A stretch of DNA of 49,577 bases, taken from contig CAYHHE010000008.1 in the NCBI GenBank assembly GCA_964356295.1, positions 1 through 49,577 of the forward strand, given 5' to 3'. Origin of the DNA: CAVQGZ01 sp964356295 (GTDB taxonomy: Bacteria > Actinomycetota > Actinomycetes > Jiangellales > Jiangellaceae). The position numbers and the translations under genes are program-made. Below the pieces are notes generated by a model. That model searched no databases, was not told where the DNA came from, and was given only the letters and a program-made list of their open reading frames with translations. Below are positions 1-8,408 of this stretch, piece by piece. How positions within the stretch are numbered: the first letter of the stretch is position 1; each line of letters begins with the position of its first letter.

Positions 1-615
1 TCCGTCGCGCCCGCTGCGTCGGCTTGGGCGGTGCTGCAGCACATGGGGCGCGACGGGATGCGTGGGCTGGCCCTGGCCGCACGACGCGGCACGCTCGCGC
101 TGGCGCAGGGCGTGGCCGCCATCGACGGTCTGCAGGTGGTGGCCCCGCCGGCGGCGTCGCTGCTGGCGGTCACCGGCGACGGCGGCCCAGACGCTCCGGA
201 CGTGTGGGTCGTGATCGACGAGATGGCGGCCCGGGGCTGGCCGCTGGAGGGGCTGCCGGCCCGTGCCGGGGGACCGACCAGCTTCCACGTCACGATGAAC
301 GCGTCGGTCGCCGGGCAGGTCCCGGTGCTGCTGGCCGCCCTCGAGGAGTCGGTCGCCGCCGCCCGGTCCCGGGGACCGGCCAGGCCCGACGAGGCTCTCG
401 TGGCCGCCGCGGCCACCCTGCAGCCCGACGCCCTCGACGACGCCACCGTCGCCGGGCTGCTGGCCGTGGCCGGCCTCGGTGACCACGGCGACACCGGACG
501 GTTGCTCCCGCAGCGCATGGCGCCGGTCAACGCCGTTCTCGAGGCCGCCCCACCTGCCCTGGTGGAACGTCTGCTGACGGCCGTGCTCGGCCGCGTGTAC
601 CGCGGCGAGGCGTGA
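1..615 (+). CDS. PLP-dependent decarboxylase/lyase family protein, C-terminal part (5' end outside window)
   Basis: The reading frame is open from base 1 to a TGA at 613-615, so the N-terminus, including the PLP-binding lysine, lies outside the window. The visible ~204 residues look like the small C-terminal domain of group II PLP-dependent decarboxylases or sphingosine-1-phosphate lyase-like enzymes: an AWAVLQHMG helix, then AIDGLQVV, then a PPAASLLAVTGD strand. The substrate cannot be told from this fragment. It could be an amino-acid decarboxylase or a lyase. It runs in the same direction as pyrR, 60 bases upstream of it, but the PyrR-site leader lies between, so it is probably a separate transcription unit. 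Confidence 0.7.
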   Translation, partial: SVAPAASAWAVLQHMGRDGMRGLALAARRGTLALAQGVAAIDGLQVVAPPAASLLAVTGDGGPDAPDVWVVIDEMAARGWPLEGLPARAGGPTSFHVTMNASVAGQVPVLLAALEESVAAARSRGPARPDEALVAAAATLQPDALDDATVAGLLAVAGLGDHGDTGRLLPQRMAPVNAVLEAAPPALVERLLTAVLGRVYRGEA

Positions 616-619
616 TTGG

Positions 620-625
620 TAGCGT
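620..625 (+). promoter_or_regulatory. Putative -10 element of the pyr operon (TAGCGT)
   Basis: TAGCGT fits the actinobacterial TANNNT -10 pattern and lies just after the previous stop codon. Transcription from about 632 would give a short leader of roughly 45 bases carrying the PyrR-binding hairpin. I see no convincing -35. Confidence 0.4.
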
Positions 626-645
626 GACGGCCACAGTCCTTTAAG

Positions 646-663
646 CCCGTCCGGTGAGGCGGG
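646..663 (+). promoter_or_regulatory. PyrR-binding loop overlapping the pyrR ribosome-binding site
   Basis: The leader contains UCCGGUGAGG (650-659), matching the PyrR recognition consensus UCCNGNGAGG. It sits at the top of a hairpin: CCCG (646-649) pairs with CGGG (660-663), U650 is bulged, CC (651-652) pairs with GG (658-659), and the loop is GGUGA. The right arm runs into the Shine-Dalgarno GGGGAAGGAG (661-670) of pyrR. I see no terminator or antiterminator pair, so control is probably translational, as reported for mycobacterial pyrR: UMP-bound PyrR would hold the hairpin and block initiation. That mechanism is inferred. Confidence 0.75.
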
Positions 664-675
664 GAAGGAGCGCAG

Positions 676-1236
676 GTGCCGCAGGCCAGCCAGGCGGAGG
701 AACGTCCGCGCCTGCTCATGTCCTCTGCCGACGTCGGTCGTGCTCTCACCCGGATCGGGTACGAGATCCTCGAGCGGAACAGGGGTGCCGACGACCTGGT
801 GCTCATGGGCATCCCGCGGCGCGGCGTCCCGCTGGCGCGGCGGCTGGCAGCACGGATAGGGGAGGTCGAGTGCGACGTCCCGGTGGGCTCGCTGGACACC
901 ACGATGTACCGGGACGACCTGCGGCTGCGTCCTACCCGTCCGCTGGAGCAGACGGTGATCCCCCCGGAGGGCGTCGACGACCGGGTGGTCGTGCTCGTCG
1001 ACGACGTGCTGTTCTCCGGGCGGACCGTGCGGGCGGCCCTGACCGCGCTGGACGACCTCGGTCGGCCCCGCGGGGTCCAGCTGGCCGTGCTGGTCGACCG
1101 GGGCCACCGGGAGCTGCCGATCCGCCCCGACTACGTCGGCAAGAACGTACCCACGTCCCGGGACGAGTCCGTCCGGGTCCAGCTGAGCGAGACCGACGGC
1201 ATCGACCGGGTCGTCCTGCTGCGGGAGGAGCGCTGA
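676..1236 (+). CDS. pyrR: Bifunctional pyr operon regulator / uracil phosphoribosyltransferase PyrR
   Basis: This 186-residue protein belongs to the PyrR family (usually 175-195 residues). The PRPP-binding motif VVVLVDDVLFSGRT is at residues 104-117, with the acidic pair D109-D110, and GIPRRGVPLARRL near residue 45 is the second phosphoribosyltransferase loop. PyrR binds UMP/UTP and represses pyr mRNA, with weak uracil phosphoribosyltransferase activity. The GTG start has a strong Shine-Dalgarno, GGGGAAGGAG, five bases upstream; the PyrR-site hairpin touches it. The stop overlaps the pyrB ATG by one base (TGATG), so the operon behind it is translationally coupled and repression at pyrR should propagate. 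Confidence 0.95.
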   Translation: MPQASQAEERPRLLMSSADVGRALTRIGYEILERNRGADDLVLMGIPRRGVPLARRLAARIGEVECDVPVGSLDTTMYRDDLRLRPTRPLEQTVIPPEGVDDRVVVLVDDVLFSGRTVRAALTALDDLGRPRGVQLAVLVDRGHRELPIRPDYVGKNVPTSRDESVRVQLSETDGIDRVVLLREER

Positions 1237-2171
1237 TGCAGCACCTGCTGTCGGTGGTGGACCTGACCGCGCCAGAGGCGGTGACGCTGCTGGACACCGC
1301 CGAGGAGATGGCCCGGCTGACAGACCGTGCGATCAAGAAGTTGCCGACCCTGCGGGGACGGACGGTGGTGAACCTGTTCTTCGAGGACTCCACCCGCACC
1401 CGGACCTCCTTCGAGCTGGCGGCCAAGCGGCTCTCCGCCGACGTCATCAACTTCTCCGCCAAGGGGTCCAGCCTGTCCAAGGGGGAGAGCCTGAAGGACA
1501 CCGCCCTGACCCTGGAGGCCATGGGTGCCGACGCCATCGTCGTGCGCCACCCGGCCAGCGGCGCCGCCCACCGGCTGGCCCACGCGGGGTGGGTGTCGGC
1601 CCGGGTGGTCAATGCCGGCGACGGCACCCACGAGCACCCGACGCAGGCCCTGCTCGACGCCTTCACCATGCGCCGGCACCTCGGCGAGCTGACCGGACGC
1701 CGGGTGGTGATCGTCGGGGACGTGCTGCACAGCAGGGTGGCGCGCAGCAACGTGCACCTGCTGCACCTGCTCGGCGCCGAGGTCACCGTCGTCGGGCCGC
1801 CGACGCTGATGCCGGTCGGGGTGGAGTCCTGGCCGTGCCGGGTGTCCTACGACGTCGACGCCGAGCTGGCCAAGGCGGACGCGGTGACGATGCTGCGGGT
1901 GCAGACCGAGCGGATGGCGGCCTCCTACTTCCCCTCGACCCGGGAGTACGCGCGGCGCTACGGGCTCGACGCCCGCCGCCTCGGCATGCTCGGCGAGCAT
2001 GCCATCGTGCTGCACCCGGGCCCGATGAACCGCGGGATGGAGATCACCGCGGACGTGGCCGACAGCGACCGGGCGGTCATCGTCGAGCAGGTCGGCAACG
2101 GCGTGCTCGTGCGCATGGCGGTGCTGTACCTGCTGCTCGGAGGTGCCGGCACGGGTGGGCAGGCGCCGTGA
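1236..2171 (+). CDS. pyrB: Aspartate carbamoyltransferase catalytic subunit PyrB
   Basis: This 311-residue enzyme makes N-carbamoyl-aspartate from carbamoyl phosphate and aspartate, the committed pyrimidine step. The carbamoyl-phosphate loop STRTRTSFE is at residues 52-60. The middle of the protein has HPASGAAHRLA and HEHPTQALLD, and the aspartate domain ends with HPGPMNRGMEI. Length is normal for the catalytic chain. No regulatory pyrI is present, as expected for actinobacteria, so allosteric control through PyrI is absent. The ATG overlaps the pyrR TGA by one base; the 3' end overlaps the GTG of pyrC in a GTGA junction. Confidence 0.97.
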   Translation: MQHLLSVVDLTAPEAVTLLDTAEEMARLTDRAIKKLPTLRGRTVVNLFFEDSTRTRTSFELAAKRLSADVINFSAKGSSLSKGESLKDTALTLEAMGADAIVVRHPASGAAHRLAHAGWVSARVVNAGDGTHEHPTQALLDAFTMRRHLGELTGRRVVIVGDVLHSRVARSNVHLLHLLGAEVTVVGPPTLMPVGVESWPCRVSYDVDAELAKADAVTMLRVQTERMAASYFPSTREYARRYGLDARRLGMLGEHAIVLHPGPMNRGMEITADVADSDRAVIVEQVGNGVLVRMAVLYLLLGGAGTGGQAP

Positions 2172-3445
2172 GCACCCTGGTGACGGGCCTGGCACCACTG
2201 GGCGGGCAGCCCACCGACCTGCGCATCGACGGCGACCTGCTGGTCCAGATCGGTGCGCTGAGCGCGAAGCCAGGGGAGCGGGTCTTCGACGCGGACGGCC
2301 TGGTGGCGCTGCCCGGCCTGGTCGACCTGCACACCCACCTGCGCGAACCCGGCCGGGAGGACGCCGAGACGGTGCTCAGCGGCACCCGGGCCGCTGCGGC
2401 CGGCGGGTTCACCGCCGCGCACGCGATGGCCAACACCGACCCGGTGGCCGACACCGCCGGGGTCGTCGAGCAGGTCTGGCGGCTGGCTCGGGAGGCGGGC
2501 TACTGCGACGTCGCACCGGTCGGCGCGGTGACCGTCGGTCTGGCTGGGGAGCAGCTCGCCGAGCTCGGGGCCATGGCGGACTCCGCGGCCAGGGTACGGG
2601 TGTTCTCCGACGACGGGCACTGCGTGGCCGATGCATCCCTCATGCGGCGCGCCCTGGAGTACGTCAAGGCCTTCGACGGGGTCATCGCCCAGCACGCGCA
2701 GGAGCCGTCGCTGACCGTCGGGGCACAGATGAACGAGGGGGCCCTGTCCGGGCTGCTGGGTCTGCCCGGGTGGCCCGCGGCCGCCGAGGAGGCCATCATC
2801 GCCCGCGACATGCTGCTCGCCGCGCACGTCCGTTCGCGGGTGCACGTCTGCCACGTCTCGACCGCGGGGTCGGTCGACCTCATCCGCTGGGCCAAGGCCC
2901 GAGGATGGCCGGTGACCGCCGAGGCCACCCCGCACCACCTGTTGCTGACCGAGGACCTGGCGACGACCTACGACCCGGTCTACAAGGTGAACCCACCGCT
3001 GCGCTCCGCCGAGGACGTCGAAGCCGTGCGCGCCGGACTCGCGGACGGGACGATCGACGTGGTGGCTACCGACCACGCCCCCCACCCCGTGGAGAGCAAG
3101 GACTGCGAGTGGGCCAGCGCAGCGTTCGGGATGCTGGGGCTGGAGACCGCCCTGTCGGTCGTCCAGCACGCCATGGTCGACACCGGCCGGCTCGACTGGG
3201 CCGGCGTCGCCGACCGGATGTCGGTTGCCCCCGCCCGCATCGGCCGCCTCGACGGTCACGGGCGACCACTGCGGGCAGGCGAGCCGGCCACGTTCGTGCT
3301 GGCCGACCCGACGGTCCGGCGCACTGTCAGCACGGCCGGCAGCGCATCCAAGTCGCGCAACAACCCCTACGTCGGGCGGGAGCTGCCCGGCGCCGTCGTC
3401 GCCACGTTCCTGCGTGGCCGGCAGACCTTCGGGGCGCACGGATGA
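2168..3445 (+). CDS. pyrC: Dihydroorotase PyrC (class I)
   Basis: This 425-residue amidohydrolase cyclises carbamoyl-aspartate to dihydroorotate. The metal site motif DLHTHLREPG is at about residues 53-62 (H55, H57). FSDDGHCV, AQHAQE, VCHVSTAGS and VATDHAPHP supply the remaining histidines and the catalytic aspartate of the ~430-residue class I enzymes. The GTG start is chosen because it gives a 4-base GTGA overlap with pyrB and the expected N-terminus; the open frame continues upstream inside pyrB but shows no homology there. It ends in an ATGA overlap with the next gene. Confidence 0.96.
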   Translation: MSTLVTGLAPLGGQPTDLRIDGDLLVQIGALSAKPGERVFDADGLVALPGLVDLHTHLREPGREDAETVLSGTRAAAAGGFTAAHAMANTDPVADTAGVVEQVWRLAREAGYCDVAPVGAVTVGLAGEQLAELGAMADSAARVRVFSDDGHCVADASLMRRALEYVKAFDGVIAQHAQEPSLTVGAQMNEGALSGLLGLPGWPAAAEEAIIARDMLLAAHVRSRVHVCHVSTAGSVDLIRWAKARGWPVTAEATPHHLLLTEDLATTYDPVYKVNPPLRSAEDVEAVRAGLADGTIDVVATDHAPHPVESKDCEWASAAFGMLGLETALSVVQHAMVDTGRLDWAGVADRMSVAPARIGRLDGHGRPLRAGEPATFVLADPTVRRTVSTAGSASKSRNNPYVGRELPGAVVATFLRGRQTFGAHG

Positions 3446-3942
3446 GCGCCGACCGCTGGGTTCCCGTCCTGCTGCTGGTGGCCGTCGTGGCGCTGGCCTG
3501 GGCCGGGATGGCCCTCGGGTGGCGCCGGCGGCGCGCCCGGCAGTCCCACCTGCCCGCCCCGCTGGCTCCACCGGCGGACCTGGCCGCCCCTCTCGTCAGC
3601 GCCGATGGCCTGTACGTGGGTTCGGTGTCGGCCGGGGAGTGGCTCGACCGCGTCGTCCCGCACGGCCTGGGGGCACGCGCAGCCGCCACCGTGCACGTCT
3701 TCTGGTCCGGCCTGGTGCTCGAGCGTGACGGCTCCCGGCCGCTGTGGGTGCCGACCACCGACCTGGCGGGGGTCCGCCGGGACACCGGGCTGGCAGGCAA
3801 GGTGACCGAGACCGGTGGGCTGGTGGTGTGGACCTGGCGGCTCGGCCCTGGCCTGCTCGAGTCCGGCCTGCGTCCCCGCTACGCCCAGGACGCGACCCGA
3901 CTGGTCGAGGCGATCACGCAGGTGCGTCGGGAGGTGGTGTGA
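3442..3942 (+). CDS. Small membrane-anchored protein of the pyr operon (PH-like domain family)
   Basis: This 166-residue protein has one hydrophobic segment at residues ~6-26 followed by an Arg-rich stretch (WRRRRARQ), giving a single-pass anchor with the C-terminus in the cytoplasm by the positive-inside rule. The rest is a soluble ~120-residue beta-rich domain with SGLVLERDG and WVPTTDLAGVR, resembling the PH-like proteins that sit between pyrC and carA in other actinobacteria. No catalytic motif is visible. It is coupled to pyrC (ATGA) and abuts carA without a gap. The function is unknown; its position suggests a role tied to pyrimidine synthesis or simply co-expression. Confidence 0.75.
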   Translation: MSADRWVPVLLLVAVVALAWAGMALGWRRRRARQSHLPAPLAPPADLAAPLVSADGLYVGSVSAGEWLDRVVPHGLGARAAATVHVFWSGLVLERDGSRPLWVPTTDLAGVRRDTGLAGKVTETGGLVVWTWRLGPGLLESGLRPRYAQDATRLVEAITQVRREVV

Positions 3943-5076
3943 GTGGGCACGTCCACGCCCCACCCGTCGGCGCTGCTGGTCCTGGAGGACGGCCGGACGT
4001 TCACCGGAACGGCGTACGGGGCGGTGGGGGAGACCTTCGGGGAGGCGGTGTTCGCCACCGGCATGACCGGCTACCAGGAGACGCTGACCGACCCGTCCTA
4101 CCACCGGCAGGTGGTGGTGCAGACCGCTCCCCACATCGGCAACACCGGGGTCAACGACGAGGACCCCGAGTCCGGCCGGATCTGGGTGGCCGGGTACGTC
4201 GTCCGCGACCCCTCGCGGGTCGCCTCGTCCTGGCGGGCGACTCGCACCCTGCACGACGAACTGGCCGCCCACGGCGTGGTCGGCATCAGCGGCGTCGACA
4301 CCCGAGCGCTGACCCGGCACCTGCGCGAGCAGGGGGCGATGCGGGTCGGGGTCTCCTCGGTCGAGACCGACCCACCCGCGCTGCTCGAGCGGGTCCTGGC
4401 CAGCCCCACGATGATCGGTGCGGACCTCACCGCCGACGTCACCACCCCACAGCCCTACACCGTGCCCGCCATCGGGGAGCGGCGTCACACCGTGGTCGCC
4501 GTCGACCTCGGCATCAAGGCGATGACCCCGCGTCGGATGGCCGAGCGCGGCATGCAGGTCCACGTGGTGCCCGCCGGCGCCGGCGTCGAGGACGTGCTGG
4601 CCCGATCGCCGGACGGGGTGTTCTTCTCCAACGGCCCGGGCGACCCGGCGACCGCCCACCGCGCTGTCGCACTGCTGCAGGCGGTGCTCGATGCCGACGT
4701 GCCGGTCTTCGGCATCTGCTTCGGCAACCAGGTGTTCGGTCGGGCGCTGGGGTTGTCCACCTACAAGCTGCGCTTCGGGCACCGGGGCATCAACCAACCC
4801 GTGCAGGACCGCACCACCGGCCGGGTGGAGGTCACCGCGCACAACCACGGGTTCGCCGTGGACGCGCCGCTGGACGAACCTGTGCCCACCGACTACGGGA
4901 CGGCGCGGGTGTCCCACGTCTGCCTCAACGACGACGTGGTCGAGGGGCTCGAGCTACGCGACGACACAGGTCGGCTGCGCGCGTTCTCCGTCCAGTACCA
5001 CCCCGAGGCCGCCGCCGGTCCGCACGACGCGGCCTACCTGTTCGACCGCTTCGCCGACGTCATGGGGAAGCGCTGA
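3943..5076 (+). CDS. carA: Carbamoyl-phosphate synthase small (glutaminase) subunit CarA
   Basis: This 377-residue subunit hydrolyses glutamine and passes ammonia to CarB. The N-terminal CPSase domain carries FATGMTGYQETLTDPSY and the C-terminal class I amidotransferase domain carries the nucleophile C259 in FGICFGNQ and the His/Glu pair H353 and E355 in QYHPEA. Length is typical. GTG directly follows the upstream TGA, and the stop overlaps the carB ATG (TGATG), so the two subunits are co-translated. One oddity is CFGNQ in place of the commoner CLGHQ after the nucleophile. Confidence 0.96.
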   Translation: MGTSTPHPSALLVLEDGRTFTGTAYGAVGETFGEAVFATGMTGYQETLTDPSYHRQVVVQTAPHIGNTGVNDEDPESGRIWVAGYVVRDPSRVASSWRATRTLHDELAAHGVVGISGVDTRALTRHLREQGAMRVGVSSVETDPPALLERVLASPTMIGADLTADVTTPQPYTVPAIGERRHTVVAVDLGIKAMTPRRMAERGMQVHVVPAGAGVEDVLARSPDGVFFSNGPGDPATAHRAVALLQAVLDADVPVFGICFGNQVFGRALGLSTYKLRFGHRGINQPVQDRTTGRVEVTAHNHGFAVDAPLDEPVPTDYGTARVSHVCLNDDVVEGLELRDDTGRLRAFSVQYHPEAAAGPHDAAYLFDRFADVMGKR

Positions 5077-8000
5077 TGCCGCGGCGCGAGGACATCTCGT
5101 CGGTCCTGGTGATCGGGTCGGGGCCGATCGTCATCGGTCAGGCCTGCGAGTTCGACTACTCCGGGACCCAGGCGTGCCGCGTGCTGCGGGCCGAAGGGTT
5201 GCGGGTGGTGCTGGTCAACAGCAACCCCGCCACCATCATGACCGATCCGGAGTTCGCCGACGCGACCTACGTCGAGCCGATCACCTCGGAGTTCGTCGAG
5301 CGCGTCATCGCAAAGGAACGCCCGGACGCGCTGCTGGCCACCCTCGGCGGGCAGACCGCGCTCAACACCGCGGTGGCGCTGCACGAGCGCGGCGTGCTCG
5401 CCCGGTACGGCGTCGAGCTGATCGGCGCGTCAGTGGAGGCGATCCAGCGGGGGGAGAACCGCGAGAAGTTCAAGGAGGTCGTGATCGGCCTCGGCGAACA
5501 GGTGGCTCGCTCCCGCATCTGCCACTCGATGGAGCAGTGCCTTGCGGCGGCCGAGGACCTGGCCTACCCGGTCGTGGTGCGGCCGTCCTTCACGATGGGC
5601 GGAGCCGGCTCGGGGATGGCGCACGACGAGGCCGAGCTGCGCCGGATCGCCGGCGTCGGGCTCGCGCTCAGCCCGACGACCGAGGTGCTGCTGGAGGAGT
5701 CCATCCTGGGGTGGAAGGAGTACGAGCTGGAGGTGATGCGCGACCGGGCCGACAACGTCGTCGTCGTCTGCTCGATCGAGAACCTCGACCCGATGGGTGT
5801 GCACACCGGGGACTCGATCACCGTCGCCCCGGCGATGACGCTGACCGACCGCGAGTACCAGCGGATGCGTGACGCGGCGATCGCCATCATCCGCGCGGTC
5901 GGCGTGGACACCGGCGGGTGCAACATCCAGTTCGCCGTCAACCCCGCCGACGGCCGGATGATCGTCATCGAGATGAACCCCCGGGTGTCCCGCTCGAGCG
6001 CACTGGCCTCCAAGGCCACCGGCTTCCCCATCGCGAAGATCGCCGCCAAGGTGGCGCTCGGCTACACCCTCGACGAGATCCCCAACGACATCACCGCGCA
6101 GACCCCGGCATCATTCGAGCCCGCGCTGGACTACGTCGTGGTGAAGGTGCCGCGTTTCGCCTTCGAGAAGTTCCCCGGCGCCGACGACTCCCTGACCACG
6201 CACATGAAGTCCGTGGGCGAGGCGATGGCGATCGGACGCAGCTTCACCGAGGCCATGCAGAAGGCGCTGCGGTCGCTGGAGAAGCGTGGCAGCGAGCTGG
6301 ACTTCCCCCGCCGGCCGGTCACCCAGACGCAGGCACAGGAGCTGCTGGTGGCAATCGGTCGCCCCTACGACGGGCGCATCGTGGACGTCGGACGTGCCCT
6401 GCATGCCGGGCTGAGCCTGGAGGAGGTGCATGCCGCCACCGGGATCGACCCCTGGTTCCTCGACCAGATCCGCCTGCTCAGCGAGATCGCCACGCAGGTC
6501 GCCGCGGCGCCACGGCTGGAGCCGGCCCTGCTGCACCGAGCCAAGCGTCACGGCTTCTCAGATGCCCAGCTTGCCGGGCTCACCGGGATGAGCGAGGACG
6601 TGGTGCGGGGAGTGCGTCACGCCCTGGGGGTGCGCCCGGTGTTCAAGACCGTGGACACCTGCGCTGCAGAGTTCGCCGCGCGCACCCCCTACCACTACTC
6701 CTCCTACGACGACGAGACCGAGGTGGCGACCCGCACCCGACCGGCGGTGATCATCCTGGGGTCCGGGCCGAACCGGATCGGTCAGGGCATCGAGTTCGAC
6801 TACTCGTGCGTGCACGCGGCCATGGCGTTGGGCCGGGCAGGGTTCGAGACCGTCATGGTCAACTGCAACCCGGAGACGGTGTCCACCGACTACGACACCT
6901 CCGACCGGCTGTACTTCGAGCCGCTGACCCTGGAGGACGTCCTGGAGGTCGTCGACGCCGAGCGTCAGGCCGGACCGGTCGCCGGGGTGATCGTCCAGCT
7001 CGGCGGGCAGACCCCGCTCGGCCTGGCCCGGCGGCTCCAGCAGGCCGGGGTGCCCATCGTGGGGACCTCGCCGGAAGCCATCCACCTCGCCGAAGACCGC
7101 GGGTCCTTCGGGCGGGTGCTGCACGCCGCGGACCTCCCGGCGCCCCGGCACGGCACGGCGTCCTCGTTCGAGGAGGCCCGTCACATCGCCGACCGGATCG
7201 GCTACCCGGTGCTGGTCCGGCCGTCCTACGTCCTCGGCGGACGCGGGATGGAGATCGTCTACGAACAGGCCAGCCTCGAGTCCTACATCGTCCGGGCCAC
7301 CGAGGCCAGCCCGGAGCACCCGGTGCTGGTGGACGAGTTCCTCGACGACGCTGTCGAGATCGACGTGGACGCCCTCTACGACGGCACCGAGCTCTACCTC
7401 GGCGGGGTCATGGAACACATCGAGGAGGCCGGGATCCACTCCGGGGACTCCGCCTGCACGCTGCCGCCGATCACCCTGGGCGCCGAGGAGATCGAACGGG
7501 TGTACCGCACCACGGCGGCGATCGCCGAGGGTGTCGGAGTGCGCGGACTGCTCAACGTCCAGTACGCGCTGGTCGGCGGGGTGCTGTACGTGCTCGAGGC
7601 CAACCCGAGGGCCTCGCGAACCGTGCCGTTCGTGTCCAAGGCAACCGCGGTGCCGCTGGCCAAGGCCGCCGCGAGGATCATGCTCGGCTCCACCATCGCC
7701 GAGCTGCGCGCCGAGCGCCTGCTCCCGGTCACCGGCGACTGCCGCAGCCTCGCGGTGGACGCGCCGATGGCCGTCAAGGAGGCCGTCATGCCGTTCAACC
7801 GGTTCCGCGCCCCCGACGGCACCTGGGTCGACACGCTGCTCGGGCCGGAGATGCGCTCCACGGGGGAGGTGATGGGCATCGACGAGCAGTTCGGCACCGC
7901 CTTCGCCAAGTCCCAGCTGGCTGCCTACGGCAGCCTGCCCTCGGGAGGGGCGGTCTTCGTGTCCCTCGCGAACCGTGACAAACGCCACATGGTGTTCCCA

Positions 8001-8408
8001 GTCAAGAGACTTGCTGAGATGGGTTTCGCAGTCCTGGCGACCCAGGGGACGGCTGCGATCCTGCGGCGTCACGGGGTGGCCGCGACGGTGGTCCGCAAGC
8101 ACTCCTCAGGCCCCGGCCCCGGTGGTGAGCCCACCATCGTCTCCCGCATCCTCGACGGTGAGGTCGACCTGATCATCAACACCCCGACGGGCAGCACCCC
8201 CGGTGGCAGCCCACGGGCGGACGGGTACGAGATCCGCACCGCCGCCGTGGCCGCCAACGTGCCGTGCATCACGACCGTCCAGGGCCTCGCGGCGGCAGTG
8301 GAGGGGATCGAGGCCCTCCGCCACGGCGTCATGACCGTCCGCTCACTTCAGGACTGGCACCAGGCGGACGCGGGCCGCCCCGCCGCGGCCGACCTGGCGG
8401 GCCGATGA
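5076..8408 (+). CDS. carB: Carbamoyl-phosphate synthase large subunit CarB
   Basis: This 1110-residue synthetase makes carbamoyl phosphate for both pyrimidines and arginine. Two homologous halves are clear: each has an opening GSGP(I/N) nucleotide motif (VIGSGPIVIGQACEFDYSG near residue 11 and ILGSGPNRIGQGIEFDYSC near residue 560) followed by an ATP-grasp module (VVRPSFTMGGAGSG; LVRPSYVLGGRGME). The last ~140 residues are the MGS-like regulatory domain that binds UMP or IMP in other CarB proteins. The ATG start overlaps carA by one base; the stop overlaps pyrK in ATGA. No separate arginine-specific copy is visible in this window. Confidence 0.97.
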   Translation: MPRREDISSVLVIGSGPIVIGQACEFDYSGTQACRVLRAEGLRVVLVNSNPATIMTDPEFADATYVEPITSEFVERVIAKERPDALLATLGGQTALNTAVALHERGVLARYGVELIGASVEAIQRGENREKFKEVVIGLGEQVARSRICHSMEQCLAAAEDLAYPVVVRPSFTMGGAGSGMAHDEAELRRIAGVGLALSPTTEVLLEESILGWKEYELEVMRDRADNVVVVCSIENLDPMGVHTGDSITVAPAMTLTDREYQRMRDAAIAIIRAVGVDTGGCNIQFAVNPADGRMIVIEMNPRVSRSSALASKATGFPIAKIAAKVALGYTLDEIPNDITAQTPASFEPALDYVVVKVPRFAFEKFPGADDSLTTHMKSVGEAMAIGRSFTEAMQKALRSLEKRGSELDFPRRPVTQTQAQELLVAIGRPYDGRIVDVGRALHAGLSLEEVHAATGIDPWFLDQIRLLSEIATQVAAAPRLEPALLHRAKRHGFSDAQLAGLTGMSEDVVRGVRHALGVRPVFKTVDTCAAEFAARTPYHYSSYDDETEVATRTRPAVIILGSGPNRIGQGIEFDYSCVHAAMALGRAGFETVMVNCNPETVSTDYDTSDRLYFEPLTLEDVLEVVDAERQAGPVAGVIVQLGGQTPLGLARRLQQAGVPIVGTSPEAIHLAEDRGSFGRVLHAADLPAPRHGTASSFEEARHIADRIGYPVLVRPSYVLGGRGMEIVYEQASLESYIVRATEASPEHPVLVDEFLDDAVEIDVDALYDGTELYLGGVMEHIEEAGIHSGDSACTLPPITLGAEEIERVYRTTAAIAEGVGVRGLLNVQYALVGGVLYVLEANPRASRTVPFVSKATAVPLAKAAARIMLGSTIAELRAERLLPVTGDCRSLAVDAPMAVKEAVMPFNRFRAPDGTWVDTLLGPEMRSTGEVMGIDEQFGTAFAKSQLAAYGSLPSGGAVFVSLANRDKRHMVFPVKRLAEMGFAVLATQGTAAILRRHGVAATVVRKHSSGPGPGGEPTIVSRILDGEVDLIINTPTGSTPGGSPRADGYEIRTAAVAANVPCITTVQGLAAAVEGIEALRHGVMTVRSLQDWHQADAGRPAAADLAGR

